Notes under the pieces: generated by a model
Database searches by the model: none
What the model saw: the letters and a program-made list of their open reading frames with translations, nothing else
Told to the model about the DNA's origin: nothing
Translations under genes and position numbers: made by a program
Source of the DNA: CAZDDW01 sp964480695
GTDB taxonomy: Bacteria; Patescibacteriota; Patescibacteriia; UBA9934; CAZDDW01
Length of the DNA stretch: 13,575 nucleotides
Direction: 5' to 3'
NCBI GenBank assembly: GCA_964480695.1
Contig: CAYZPO010000025.1
Location: 1-13,575, forward strand
Shown here: piece after piece, positions 1-7,598 of the stretch
Layout: each line of letters begins with the position of its first letter
How positions within the stretch are numbered: position 1 is the stretch's first letter

Positions 1-235
1 TTGTTACCGGATGGCGTTGCCACCACCATTGATAACCAATCATAAAACCAGCCATGATCCGCTGGCGAGTCAATGGCGACCGCTCTGACGGCGGCACCTG
101 CATCTTTTTAAGCCAATCAAGCTCTTCTTGATCAAGAGACCACTTCTCACTCGTAAGCGGACACGTCCGCTCACCTGGTTTGGTTTCCGAGAGCACTTGC
201 TCTAATTTTTTATCAAATTGAGGGGTTTTAGACAT
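1..235 (-). CDS. Copy I: N-terminal part of Cys-rich paralog (continues past window start)
   Basis: The start codon is ATG at 235-233 and the frame stays open to the window edge, giving 78 codons. The product begins MSKTPQFDKKLEQVL and contains the family's GERTC motif, an EKWSLD stretch, WLKK, VPPSERSPLTR and YQWWW, matching residues 1-78 of the other copies. The start MSKTPQFD is shared with copy B, suggesting these two are close at this end. Unlike C, F, G and H it does not overlap an upstream gene: 347 bases separate it from H, so it should have its own promoter or start a new transcription unit. No Shine-Dalgarno motif is seen. Function is unknown; the C-terminal 500 or so residues lie outside the window. 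Confidence 0.9.
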   Translation of the reverse strand, partial: MSKTPQFDKKLEQVLSETKPGERTCPLTSEKWSLDQEELDWLKKMQVPPSERSPLTRQRIMAGFMIGYQWWWQRHPVT

Positions 236-244
236 AACGAACTC

Positions 245-273
245 ATTTTACACTATTGACAACAGCATGGAAA
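245..273 (-). promoter_or_regulatory. Possible promoter for copy I
   Basis: Read on the minus strand, TTTCCA (268-273) is followed after 17 bases by TAAAAT (245-250), a 4/6 and 5/6 match to the bacterial -35 and -10 boxes. The predicted start site would lie only a few bases before the ATG of copy I, giving a nearly leaderless message, which would exclude the short frame at 253-276 from the transcript. A TTTCCA with the same 17-base spacing also lies ahead of copy E. This is pattern matching only. Confidence 0.3.
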
Positions 274-276
274 CAT
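253..276 (-). promoter_or_regulatory. Possible Cys-rich leader reading frame ahead of copy I
   Basis: On the minus strand ATG at 276-274 opens a seven-codon frame, MFPCCCQ, ending in TAG at 255-253, 17 bases before the copy I start. Its last 14 bases (253-266) recur exactly at 13009-13022, at almost the same distance from the start of copy B, where they end MANPLSCCQ. Three consecutive Cys codons ahead of a Cys-rich gene recall Cys-responsive leader peptides, but no ribosome site is visible and frames this short arise by chance. Confidence 0.25.
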
Positions 277-332
277 GGTTAACTAAAAACATCGCGGATA
301 GGATACCCTTACGGGTCTTATTCCGGTGCTAC

Positions 333-368
333 AAAAAGACTCCCCCATTTATGGCCAGGAGTTTTTTT
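333..368. terminator. Bidirectional rho-independent terminator
   Basis: Bases 333-343 (AAAAAGACTCC) pair with 358-368 (GGAGTTTTTTT): five solid pairs ACTCC/GGAGT, then G-T and a run of A-T pairs. The A tract on one side and T tract on the other let it act in either direction. Inside the loop CCA/TGG can add a small inner stem. On the minus strand it would end transcripts running on from copy H. On the plus strand it ends 27 bases before the tRNA-like gene. Confidence 0.75.
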
Positions 369-395
369 GTTATTCAACATCCTGGATAGGGCCTT

Positions 396-470
396 GGGCC
401 CGTAAGATAATGGTTAATCTGTCCGCGTTAGCACCGGATAATGCGGGTTCGATTCCCGCCGGGTCCACCA
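396..470 (+). tRNA. tRNA-like gene with encoded CCA; anticodon position reads UAG
   Basis: A near-complete cloverleaf can be folded. The acceptor stem is GGGCCCG (396-402) with CGGGTCC (460-466), seven pairs including one G-U. The D stem is AGAT/ATCT (405-408, 417-420) with GG in its loop. The T arm is GCGGG-TTCGATT-CCCGC (443-459), followed by discriminator A467 and an encoded CCA (468-470). The anticodon arm is imperfect: TCCGC/CCGGA pairs four of five, with C426 facing C434. Loop GTTAGCA has T33, but G at 32 and C at 37 are unusual. The triplet TAG (429-431) would be a Leu anticodon, yet the long variable arm of Leu tRNAs is missing (only TAAT). It may be a decayed tRNA, an unusual isoacceptor or a tRNA mimic. 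It lies opposite in strand to the array, and no promoter fits between it and the terminator upstream. Confidence 0.55.
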
Positions 471-492
471 ATAACCCTAAAGGTTGTAATCC

Positions 493-545
493 GGGTTCAC
501 AACCCACCCCTACCTTGGATTGCCTTCTGCGGTCGAGGGTGGGTT
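493..545. repeat. Two mutually exclusive hairpins
   Basis: GGGTT (493-497) can pair with AACCC (501-505) across a three-base loop. The same AACCC begins a longer arm, AACCCACCC (501-509), that pairs perfectly with GGGTGGGTT (537-545). Only one of the two can form at a time, the usual layout of an attenuator. The longer stem is followed on the plus strand by a weak T-rich tail (TTGGGTTTGT), so it may instead be a poor terminator for the tRNA-like gene. Confidence 0.4.
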
Positions 546-567
546 TGGGTTTGTCTAGTCGGGAGTG

Positions 568-583
568 ACGCCGGTAACGGCGT
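568..583. repeat. Small hairpin at the stop codon of copy H
   Basis: ACGCCG (568-573) pairs with CGGCGT (578-583) around a GTAA loop. The stem overlaps the last base of the TAA stop of copy H (585-583). There is no T tract after it on either strand, so it is unlikely to terminate on its own; it could protect the 3' end of the message. Confidence 0.35.
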
Positions 584-2328
584 TACCCGTTCGTTTCAAG
601 GTACTTGAGGTAGCACTCTCGACAATACACTTTACGATCAGGATAAGCAAAGTTTTTTCCAACACGGATGGCAGCGCTGCACTGGTCACAAGTCTGATCT
701 TCGAAATTAGCTGTATTCATTTCACCTTGAAGCTCTAACAGACGTGAGATAAAGTGTTTGTTTGGCGGAGCGATCCGATGACGCTGGTACCATTCGATCT
801 CTGGCTTAAGGTAAGCAAACTGGCGATTAATATCCTGATCAAACACTGGCACCCCAGCCCATTCTTCAGCCTTAAAATCGCCAATCGAATCCGGCACCTG
901 CTCCACGGTCTTCCCTGTCGCTGGATCAAAATCATCAAACCCACTTGCTCCGTTAGCGTTCGGATCAAACTCAGCTGCCCCAAGTTGCTTGGCATCATTT
1001 TCATCAGTATGAAAAATTGCCCTGGAACCAGACTCTGGAAAATACGAAGCTGAGTACTTCAACGGTAGATACTCTCCGTATTCACCGCGGTCCAACATGG
1101 CACATTTGAGTTCATCAACCCGCTGCCAATATTCTTCTTCAGTGTATTGCTTGTTAAAGATGCAAAACTTCTTGCGCTGCAAACTAACACACCCGAAACA
1201 GTTCTCGCAGTTGTTACAATAAATACAAAATTCCAGGTCCTGACTGTGATTGGTTAGATAACAAAATTTGCACCCTGAACTAGCATTAGACGCGACTGAC
1301 ATGTACATGTTGCTGCTCCCGAACATTCCACCACAATCAAAGATCTCTTCACTGCTATCCGGAACCACGAACACGTTCTGACAGTTTTGTGATTTATTAC
1401 CAACAAACCACCCGTCCTTAACATTAGTGACGTCAGTTAAATATTCTCCGGTTGAATTCTCAGTGCGTTCAGAAAAGTTCTCTGGCCAAACGGCTTGCTC
1501 GCGCATCAGGTCATGAAACTTCTTTGTGTATTCTTCGAGCACAGAACGTTTCCCAAGATCGATCTTAGAGACTTTGTCATGCCACTCATCCTCTGACAAT
1601 TGTTCGTTGAAAAACAGAAACTGTTTGTTGCGTTTGTTAGTTGCTCCAAAACAATTCTGACAGTTGCGACAGTCAAACAAAAATGCACTGTCGATACAAT
1701 CGTAGCAGCTACGTAAAACTTTCGAGTTGTGAATACGATTGCAGTTAAGAAGATTATACGAACTGGTAGCGTGGTGAACGTAAGCCATCAATCCAGAGTC
1801 CTCAACATCGAAGGCGTCAATGGCAATTAAACAACCCTTACTCTTGCAAGCCATCATGAAGTAACTGTTCTGGTCACCGAACGAGGTCAGAGCAATCGAG
1901 TTCTCAGGATCAACCAGACTGCGGGTGGCACGAACTGGGGTGTCGAGCTGGAGCCGGAACAGTTGGTCGAAAAACGGCTCTTTGAGTTGATAGTCCCGCC
2001 CGCGATCAGTAAAATCTTTGGCAAACCATTCCTTGTCTGGCAGAACTTTGATTCCAAGGTTCGGATTGATCCCAGAAATGACTTTCTCACCTGTCTCAGG
2101 ATGTTTGTGGTACCACCATTGAAAGTTCGTAAAGTAACCACTCATGTGTTTGACTCGTGTTAGTGGCGCTCGACGCGATGGTGGGACGTTAAACTTCTTC
2201 AGCCACGCAATCTCAGTTTCATCCATCATCCACTTCTCACCAGCCAACTCACACGTCCGCTCACCTGGCTTGAGCTGGTCTAATATTTCGCTAATCTTAG
2301 CGTCGTATTTTGGTGTTTTGCTAGCCAT
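583..2328 (-). CDS. Copy H: Cys-rich two-module protein with C-terminal zinc ribbon, function unknown
   Basis: The product has 581 residues. The N-terminal block holds GERTC (Cys26), EKWMMD, VPP (48-50), WWYHKHPETG (71-80) and VLPDKEW (95-101). The first CFG module has C220, C223 and C226 followed by FGATNKRNKQF and NEQLSEDEW. The second has C368, C371, C374, C377 and C380 with FNKQYTEEEYW. The ribbon is C547xxC550...C569xxC572. Between the modules lies a Ser/Asn/Cys-rich stretch (290-367). No signal peptide or membrane segment is seen, so it is probably cytosolic. ATG 2328-2326 is chosen because it lies inside the last codons of copy G (8-base overlap), pointing to coupled translation. It is the last gene of the E-F-G-H run. 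Its region around 425-455 (PESG...AKQLGA) is closest to copy D. Family membership is sure; the biochemical role is not known. Confidence 0.95.
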   Translation of the reverse strand: MASKTPKYDAKISEILDQLKPGERTCELAGEKWMMDETEIAWLKKFNVPPSRRAPLTRVKHMSGYFTNFQWWYHKHPETGEKVISGINPNLGIKVLPDKEWFAKDFTDRGRDYQLKEPFFDQLFRLQLDTPVRATRSLVDPENSIALTSFGDQNSYFMMACKSKGCLIAIDAFDVEDSGLMAYVHHATSSYNLLNCNRIHNSKVLRSCYDCIDSAFLFDCRNCQNCFGATNKRNKQFLFFNEQLSEDEWHDKVSKIDLGKRSVLEEYTKKFHDLMREQAVWPENFSERTENSTGEYLTDVTNVKDGWFVGNKSQNCQNVFVVPDSSEEIFDCGGMFGSSNMYMSVASNASSGCKFCYLTNHSQDLEFCIYCNNCENCFGCVSLQRKKFCIFNKQYTEEEYWQRVDELKCAMLDRGEYGEYLPLKYSASYFPESGSRAIFHTDENDAKQLGAAEFDPNANGASGFDDFDPATGKTVEQVPDSIGDFKAEEWAGVPVFDQDINRQFAYLKPEIEWYQRHRIAPPNKHFISRLLELQGEMNTANFEDQTCDQCSAAIRVGKNFAYPDRKVYCRECYLKYLETNG

Positions 2329-4054
2329 ACTGTTCTAAATATTTTAGATAACAAAATTTGCAATAGATCTTTCTGTTTGAATACGACATGTTCTTTGACA
2401 CCATTAGCTCTTTCTGACACTCTTGACACTTCTTCGCGATCTCATAAGCCAGGTTCATTTGGGTTGATCCGTGCCATAGTCGACCTAGTGGATGTTGAGT
2501 TGAAATCGGGATACGATACTTTTTGCAGTAATCAACCTCCCGCTTCTGCAAAGTAAACGGACGACCTCGTTCCTTGTCGACCAGTGTTACACCAATCCAG
2601 GAATCATCGATCTCATCGATATTATCTGGAAGTTCTTCTGCATCTCGTGCTTCATCCAATCGCTCAACTAACGGTCCGTACGCCCCAGCATCTCCTGGTC
2701 CAAAACGAGGGTAATCAAATTTTTCCATGTCCTCTTGAGTCAGTCCGAACATCCAACGACCTCCAGCATCTGGAACATAGCTCTGGACCAATTTCATTGG
2801 GAAGTACTTCCCGTATTCACCGCGATCTAGCATTTCACATTTTAACTCATCGAGCTTTGTCCAATATTCATCTTCAGAATACTCTTTGTTAAAAATATGA
2901 AACCGCTTCCGATTAAGTCCAACACAACCAAAGCAGTGTTCGCAATTAAAACTATTAATACAGTACTCGCAATCAATACACTCGGCCAAAGTCCAACTGA
3001 ATTTACAACCTTCACATTTTACAACCGGGGATGCTAAATAACAGTTCGAACAATTTGGTCCGTCAGCATGACACATGTCATGACAATCATTAATAAAAAC
3101 CCCGTGAACACAATTTCGTGATCGCTCGCCAAAGTTGCAGTGTTGACAATCCACGCAATCGATCAAATAGTCACCAGTGCAAGAGTCAGAATTAACGTTA
3201 AAATTCTCAGGCCAGATTGCCTCTTTGTCGACCACATCGGCAAAACGCTTGTAGTTTTTGTCAAAGACTGAACGCTGTCCGAGATCAATCTCTGCGACAC
3301 GCTTCTCCCATTCTTCCTGCGACAGCTGCTCATTCCACCAAAGATATTTTTTATTGCGCTTGTTCCAAGCTCCAAAACAGTACTCACAGTTACGACAGTC
3401 AAAAACAAAATTACAGTTCATGCAGTCGCGTGACTCACGGACTACTTTTGAATCTGCAACACGATACGAGTGAACGACATTAAATGAACGATCAACGTTT
3501 CCGCTAACAAAGGTTTCCATGGAGTCTTCCAGATCCAGAGCATCAGAACAGAAATAGTTCCGCTTACCTCGTGTAGCAATTACAAAATAACTGTCCTCGT
3601 CGCCAAGCGAGCACAACGAGATACTGTTATGCGGTTTTTCAAAGTGTCGATACGCCTGGATTGGGACTTGCCAACAAAGTTCTTCAATTGAATCAAAGGC
3701 TGGTCGACTGACATCTAACTCGAGATTAATGCTAGAAAAATCTTCTTGAAACCAATCTTGATCCGGCATGATCTTCCACTTGGTTGCGGGGTGCACCAGA
3801 GTTAGGATCGTTTTCCCGTCACGATAGTCTTTGTTATTCCACATCTGCAGCCCCATCCAAAAAGCAGCGCGATAGGCCCAACGTGTCAGCGGTTCCAGCT
3901 CAGATGGTGGAACTTTCAGTTTCTTGAGCCACTTAATATCATCTTGCGTCAGCTCCCATTCCTTACCCGAAATCGCACACGTCCGCTCCCCTGGCTCGAG
4001 CTGATCCAATATTTTGCTAATTTTAGCATCGTATTTTGGGGTCTTGCTAACCAT
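2321..4054 (-). CDS. Copy G: most Cys-dense paralog, with zinc ribbon, function unknown
   Basis: The product has 577 residues in the family layout: GERTC (Cys26), VPP (48-50), first module C220/C223/C226 with FGAWNKRNKKYLWWNEQL, second module C371/C374/C377 with FNKEYSEDEYW, and ribbon C543xxC546...C565xxC568. The segment between modules is exceptional: 17 cysteines between residues 292 and 377, many as CxxC pairs (C300/C303/C306, C335/C338, C347/C350, C359/C362/C365). Such ladders could bind metal (zinc or iron-sulfur) or stack along a solenoid; the sequence alone does not decide. The start ATG (4054-4052) overlaps the end of copy F by 8 bases (ATGGTTAG), and its own end overlaps copy H. The motif DSYFVIA and the stretch FNVVHSYR near 191-198 resemble copy D, although its C-terminal half is divergent (HPLGRLWHGS near 521-530 replaces the usual HFxxR helix). 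Confidence 0.95.
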   Translation of the reverse strand: MVSKTPKYDAKISKILDQLEPGERTCAISGKEWELTQDDIKWLKKLKVPPSELEPLTRWAYRAAFWMGLQMWNNKDYRDGKTILTLVHPATKWKIMPDQDWFQEDFSSINLELDVSRPAFDSIEELCWQVPIQAYRHFEKPHNSISLCSLGDEDSYFVIATRGKRNYFCSDALDLEDSMETFVSGNVDRSFNVVHSYRVADSKVVRESRDCMNCNFVFDCRNCEYCFGAWNKRNKKYLWWNEQLSQEEWEKRVAEIDLGQRSVFDKNYKRFADVVDKEAIWPENFNVNSDSCTGDYLIDCVDCQHCNFGERSRNCVHGVFINDCHDMCHADGPNCSNCYLASPVVKCEGCKFSWTLAECIDCEYCINSFNCEHCFGCVGLNRKRFHIFNKEYSEDEYWTKLDELKCEMLDRGEYGKYFPMKLVQSYVPDAGGRWMFGLTQEDMEKFDYPRFGPGDAGAYGPLVERLDEARDAEELPDNIDEIDDSWIGVTLVDKERGRPFTLQKREVDYCKKYRIPISTQHPLGRLWHGSTQMNLAYEIAKKCQECQKELMVSKNMSYSNRKIYCKFCYLKYLEQYG

Positions 4055-5780
4055 ATTTTTCTAAATAATCTAAGTAACATTTTTGACAATAGATTTTACG
4101 CTCAGGATAGGTCATATTTACAGCAACTTCGACCTCGATCTGACACTGAGTACAGGTTTTCTTCTCGTACCGCGCCACATTTCCTTCAGCCAAGATATCT
4201 TTCACTCGCAAAATAAAATGTCGATTTGGTGGTGCAATCTTATGCTTACGATAAAAATCTAACTCTTGTTGGAAATATGCAAAGCGTCGACCTAGGTCCG
4301 GATCAAAAATCGGCCGGCCAACCCAGTCATCTCCGATCTCTTTGATGCAATCCGGGACTTCCTTTTGATCCACAGCATCACCTTGTTCTACATCACCAAC
4401 AGCACCAGCTGATTTTGGATCAAACAAATTCGCTCCGATCTTTTTGGCAATCTCAACTGTGTCTAGCCCAAGCATAGTTGGTTCGATCGCTTCCATAAAT
4501 TGTGAAAATGAATGTTTGATCGGGAAGTAATTTCCGTACTCCCCTCGCTCGAGCATCGCACACTTAAGTTCATCGACTTTCTGCCAGTATTCATTCTCAG
4601 AATATTCTTTGTTAAAAATATGGAACTGTTTACGATTCAACCCAACACACCCAAAACAACTTTCACAGTTATAACAAGACAAACAGTATTCCATGTCCCG
4701 ACAGCTCATCACTGTGTAACAAAATTTAATATCTGAATCATCAACCAAGGCCGTGGAATAATATGACCGCGAAACATTAGAAGCTCCGTCCACGTAAGCC
4801 AGGTCCTCAGTGTTGTGAAAAGAATACACGCACCAAAAACAATGTTGTGGCCCGTCAGCGCAAGCATAACAATAACGACAGTCCAGGCACTTGATTATAT
4901 ATTCACCAACACACTCCGGAGCTTGGATGTTAAAACTTTCTGGCCACACTGCATCACGTACTATATCCTGGAAACGCTTCTGATACTCCTGTAGTTTAGA
5001 TCGACAAGAAAGATCAACCTCTTTCATCTTAGTTTCGTATTCTTCTTTGGTCAGTTGCTCACCCCAGAAAATATATTGTGCATTACGTCGGTTAACTGTT
5101 CCAAAACAATCAGTACAGTTACGGCAGTCAAAAACAAAGTTACAATTTATACAGTCGAACGAGTCACGGACAAAGTTAGAATTATGAATGCGGTCGGAAT
5201 GTAAAAGATTGTACGTGTCAGAGACACTATGACCAAACTGAACTTCTGAGGAAGCCTCGCCGTTCATCAAACAAATTGAATACGAAGAATTTTTTGCTTT
5301 GCAAGCAAAAGTCAAAATATCATTCTCGTCGCCAAGCGAAACGATACTAATGGAATTGACTGGCTCTTGTTTGTTGCGAGTAGCTAACACAGGAACCGAG
5401 CGCTCGAGTTTATATAGTTTCTCGAAAAAACCATCAGTGGAAAAATCTAAGTTGATCTCAGAAAAATCTTTTTCATGCCATTCTTTGTCTGGTAAAACCT
5501 TAACACCGGAGGCTGGATGCATTCCGGACAGGACTCGTTTCCCTGTTTCCGGGTGCTGGTGATACCACCATTGGAAACCAGTACCAAAAGCAGACAAGGT
5601 CAACATTTTTGCTTGAGGACACAGGTCCAGTGGTGGGACTTTGAACTTCTTTAACCACTTTAACTCTTCCTCATTCATCTCCCATTTCTCACCTAACAAC
5701 GGACAGGTCCGCTCACCCATTTTAACCGAGTCTAATATTTCGCTAATTTTAGCATCGTATTTTGGAGTCTTACTAGCCAT
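4047..5780 (-). CDS. Copy F: Cys-rich two-module protein with zinc ribbon, function unknown
   Basis: The product has 577 residues. GERTC (Cys26) is followed by VPPLDLCP (48-55). The LCP here matches the VPPPTLCP motif I recall from the wider Patescibacteria family, so this copy keeps a Cys (C54) that the other copies have lost. First module: C219, C222, C225 then FGTVNRRNAQY. Second: C366, C369, C372, C375, C378 then FNKEYSENEYW. Ribbon: C543xxC546...C565xxC568. The middle segment (290-360) carries C290, C298, C301, C304, C307, C314 and C317. Residues around SKLQEY (261-266) and the following WPE-SFNI match copy B better than its neighbours E and G, one sign of mosaic origin. ATG (5780-5778) lies inside the end of copy E; the end overlaps copy G. 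No transmembrane or export signal is visible. Confidence 0.95.
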   Translation of the reverse strand: MASKTPKYDAKISEILDSVKMGERTCPLLGEKWEMNEEELKWLKKFKVPPLDLCPQAKMLTLSAFGTGFQWWYHQHPETGKRVLSGMHPASGVKVLPDKEWHEKDFSEINLDFSTDGFFEKLYKLERSVPVLATRNKQEPVNSISIVSLGDENDILTFACKAKNSSYSICLMNGEASSEVQFGHSVSDTYNLLHSDRIHNSNFVRDSFDCINCNFVFDCRNCTDCFGTVNRRNAQYIFWGEQLTKEEYETKMKEVDLSCRSKLQEYQKRFQDIVRDAVWPESFNIQAPECVGEYIIKCLDCRYCYACADGPQHCFWCVYSFHNTEDLAYVDGASNVSRSYYSTALVDDSDIKFCYTVMSCRDMEYCLSCYNCESCFGCVGLNRKQFHIFNKEYSENEYWQKVDELKCAMLERGEYGNYFPIKHSFSQFMEAIEPTMLGLDTVEIAKKIGANLFDPKSAGAVGDVEQGDAVDQKEVPDCIKEIGDDWVGRPIFDPDLGRRFAYFQQELDFYRKHKIAPPNRHFILRVKDILAEGNVARYEKKTCTQCQIEVEVAVNMTYPERKIYCQKCYLDYLEKYG

Positions 5781-7503
5781 ATTGTTCTAGATGTTTTAGA
5801 TAACACTGCTGACAGTATACCTTGCGTTCTTTAAAAACTAAATTCTTGTAAGTCACGATGTCGATACCACAAGAGTCGCAGGCCTGAGCCTCTTTATGTG
5901 GCGAGTTCGAGTGTCGGATCAGATCAGTCAAACGCGCGATAAAGTGTTGCCGTGGAAACGGCCACCGTTTCTTTTTGTAAATCTCAAACTCAGGATTGAT
6001 CACAGAAAAATCTCGACCAAGACCTGTATCTCGAATTGGTACTCCGACAAACTTATCAGGGCCGATCTCGTCGATACAATCTGGAATATCTAAAATACTG
6101 ACTGGTTCCTGATCTAACTGCTTTGGAGCCAAGACCAGACCTTCTGCCTGATCGTACACATCAGCTCCCCATTTCTTTAAATCATCAACATCGTATCCAT
6201 AATAAATTTCTCCGATCGAATTCTGGAAACCATGCGGACAAAACTTGACTGGCCAAAACTCGCCGTAACTTCCCTCTTCCAGCATCTGACATTTGATTTG
6301 ATCAACAGTCTTCCAATATTCTTCTTCAGAATATTCTTTGTTAAAAATATGAAACCGTTTTTTCTTAAGTCCAAAACAACCAAAACAGTTCTCACAATCA
6401 ACACACATGGCACTGTATTCACAATCAATCATTCCATGTCCACCCATACAAAACTTAGTTCCACTACTATTACTTGATCCAGTTGTCATGTAACCATCCT
6501 TACCCCAACCTGGACCTGACATGTACACACAGCCCTCATTATCAAGCCCGAAGCGACAACGATACATATCTGTGCTACGTATAATCCAATAACAGTCTTG
6601 GCAACGAGTACAGCCGATCACATGCTCACCATCACCACCTTGATTCCCAAAAGAAAAACACACTGGCCAAACTGCCTCTTCTGTAATTAGATTAAAAAAC
6701 TTTTTATAGTATTTATCAGCGACAGATCGACATCCTAAATCGACTTCAGCTCGACGTTTTTCCCATTCTTCTTGAGTCAACTGTTCATTAAACCACAGAT
6801 ACTTTTTATTACGTTTATTGGTTGCTCCAAAACAATTTTGACAATTACGACAATCAAATAGAAAACTGGAACTCATACATTCGACTGACTCCAAAACATA
6901 TTCACTATCAACTATCTTTTGTGAACCACCAACAAAGTATGATCGGATTGCTTCCTCACCATTGGCTATATCAACTGAATCTTCACCATTAATCATTGTA
7001 TATGTGTAATAACAACGATTGACCATGGAGCCACAAGCCATATAGCTGTCAACGGACTTAAAGGAAGCAATACCAATCGTGTTTTGACAAGCTGTTGAGC
7101 GAGTGGCTTTTTCTGGTATTTTTAGTCTTAAATCCCATAACTGTTCCATTGTTGGTCGGCTTGAATCATAGTCCTGTCCAACATCAGTAAAATCTGTTAC
7201 CTGCCATTCATCGTCTTTCATTACAGAGAATGGTACATCAGGATGAGCTGAGGACAAGATCACTTCACCATGCACATCTTTCTTCCACCAAACTGACAGA
7301 CCTGTATTAAAAGCGTTTAAGTAATCTAGTCGCATCACAGGTTCGACCGAGCTCGGCGGGACGTTGAAGTGGCGACAGACCTCGATTTCCTTTTCGTCGA
7401 GCGCCCAGGTTTTTCCTGACAAAGGACAAACCTGCTCCTGCCCTGGCTTTAGAGCGTCTAGGATAGTTTTTGCTTTTTGATCGTACTGTGGAATTCTTGA
7501 CAT
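5773..7503 (-). CDS. Copy E: first gene of the E-H run; Cys-rich zinc-ribbon protein, function unknown
   Basis: The product has 576 residues and starts MSRIPQYDQK. It is the most divergent intact N-terminus (GQEQVC with Cys26, then EVCRHFNVPP). First module: C218, C221, C224 then FGATNKRNKKYLWFNEQL. Second: C361, C367, C370, C373, C376 then FGLKKKRFHIFNKEY. Ribbon: C542xxC545...C564xxC567. Its C-terminal third (GSYGEFWP, FPRQHFIARL, NSPHK before the ribbon) is closest to copy B. The middle is Gly/Ser-rich (GPGWGKDG, TGSSNSSGT). No gene overlaps its start: 276 bases separate it from copy D, with a terminator between, so E should open a new transcription unit that runs through H. The start ATG (7503-7501) has an A-rich region but no Shine-Dalgarno motif. 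A 16-codon frame with two Cys ends 16 bases ahead of it. Confidence 0.95.
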   Translation of the reverse strand: MSRIPQYDQKAKTILDALKPGQEQVCPLSGKTWALDEKEIEVCRHFNVPPSSVEPVMRLDYLNAFNTGLSVWWKKDVHGEVILSSAHPDVPFSVMKDDEWQVTDFTDVGQDYDSSRPTMEQLWDLRLKIPEKATRSTACQNTIGIASFKSVDSYMACGSMVNRCYYTYTMINGEDSVDIANGEEAIRSYFVGGSQKIVDSEYVLESVECMSSSFLFDCRNCQNCFGATNKRNKKYLWFNEQLTQEEWEKRRAEVDLGCRSVADKYYKKFFNLITEEAVWPVCFSFGNQGGDGEHVIGCTRCQDCYWIIRSTDMYRCRFGLDNEGCVYMSGPGWGKDGYMTTGSSNSSGTKFCMGGHGMIDCEYSAMCVDCENCFGCFGLKKKRFHIFNKEYSEEEYWKTVDQIKCQMLEEGSYGEFWPVKFCPHGFQNSIGEIYYGYDVDDLKKWGADVYDQAEGLVLAPKQLDQEPVSILDIPDCIDEIGPDKFVGVPIRDTGLGRDFSVINPEFEIYKKKRWPFPRQHFIARLTDLIRHSNSPHKEAQACDSCGIDIVTYKNLVFKERKVYCQQCYLKHLEQYG

Positions 7504-7519
7504 AACTGTTTTTTCGTGT

Positions 7520-7570
7520 TTAACTGACTTTAGCCTTTGATGAACGGTGCGCGCAAGCGCATGCGTTCAT
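7520..7570 (-). promoter_or_regulatory. Possible short leader frame ahead of copy E
   Basis: On the minus strand ATG at 7570-7568 opens a 16-codon frame, MNACACAHRSSKAKVS, ending in TAA at 7522-7520, 16 bases before the ATG of copy E. Its first ten codons, including both Cys codons, coincide with the hairpin at 7541-7569, so translation of the frame and folding of the hairpin would compete. The distance to the gene is the same as for the short frames ahead of copies B and I. No ribosome-binding motif is visible, so this is suggestive only. Confidence 0.25.
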
Positions 7571-7580
7571 TTTATTTTTT
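7541..7580 (+). terminator. Strong hairpin with T tract on the plus strand, in the leader of copy E
   Basis: TGAACG (7541-7546) pairs with CGTTCA (7564-7569), and GTGCGC (7547-7552) pairs with GCGCAT (7557-7562) around a GCAA tetraloop, with one unpaired G at 7563. TTTTATTTTTT follows on the plus strand, a textbook terminator, yet no plus-strand gene lies upstream. It may stop antisense transcription into or out of the array, or serve on the minus strand as a 5' leader structure, where no T tract follows. Confidence 0.6.
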
Positions 7581-7598
7581 AGTTGAGTTCTGTTTGGT

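Larger units (their letters stand above)
236..582. other. Intergenic gap between copies H and I
   Basis: This 347-base stretch has no convincing protein gene; an 80-codon plus-strand frame (326-568) runs through the tRNA-like gene and terminator and is rejected. From low to high coordinate it holds a possible promoter and short Cys-containing frame for copy I, a bidirectional terminator (333-368), a plus-strand tRNA-like gene with encoded CCA (396-470), a pair of mutually exclusive hairpins (493-545) and a small hairpin touching the stop codon of H (568-583). The order terminator, tRNA-like element, hairpin resembles the gap at 7504-7779. Confidence 0.75.

Noticed and set aside
256..284. Plus-strand promoter from TTGACA at 256-261
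   Set aside because: The -10 region (TTAACT or shifted) is weak, and a terminator lies between it and the tRNA-like gene.
429..431. The tRNA-like gene as a suppressor for the TAG in copy B
   Set aside because: Its anticodon position reads UAG, which pairs with CUA codons; a TAG suppressor would need CUA.
326..568. 80-codon plus-strand open frame
   Set aside because: It runs through the terminator, the tRNA-like gene and the hairpins, has no recognisable motif and is best seen as chance.
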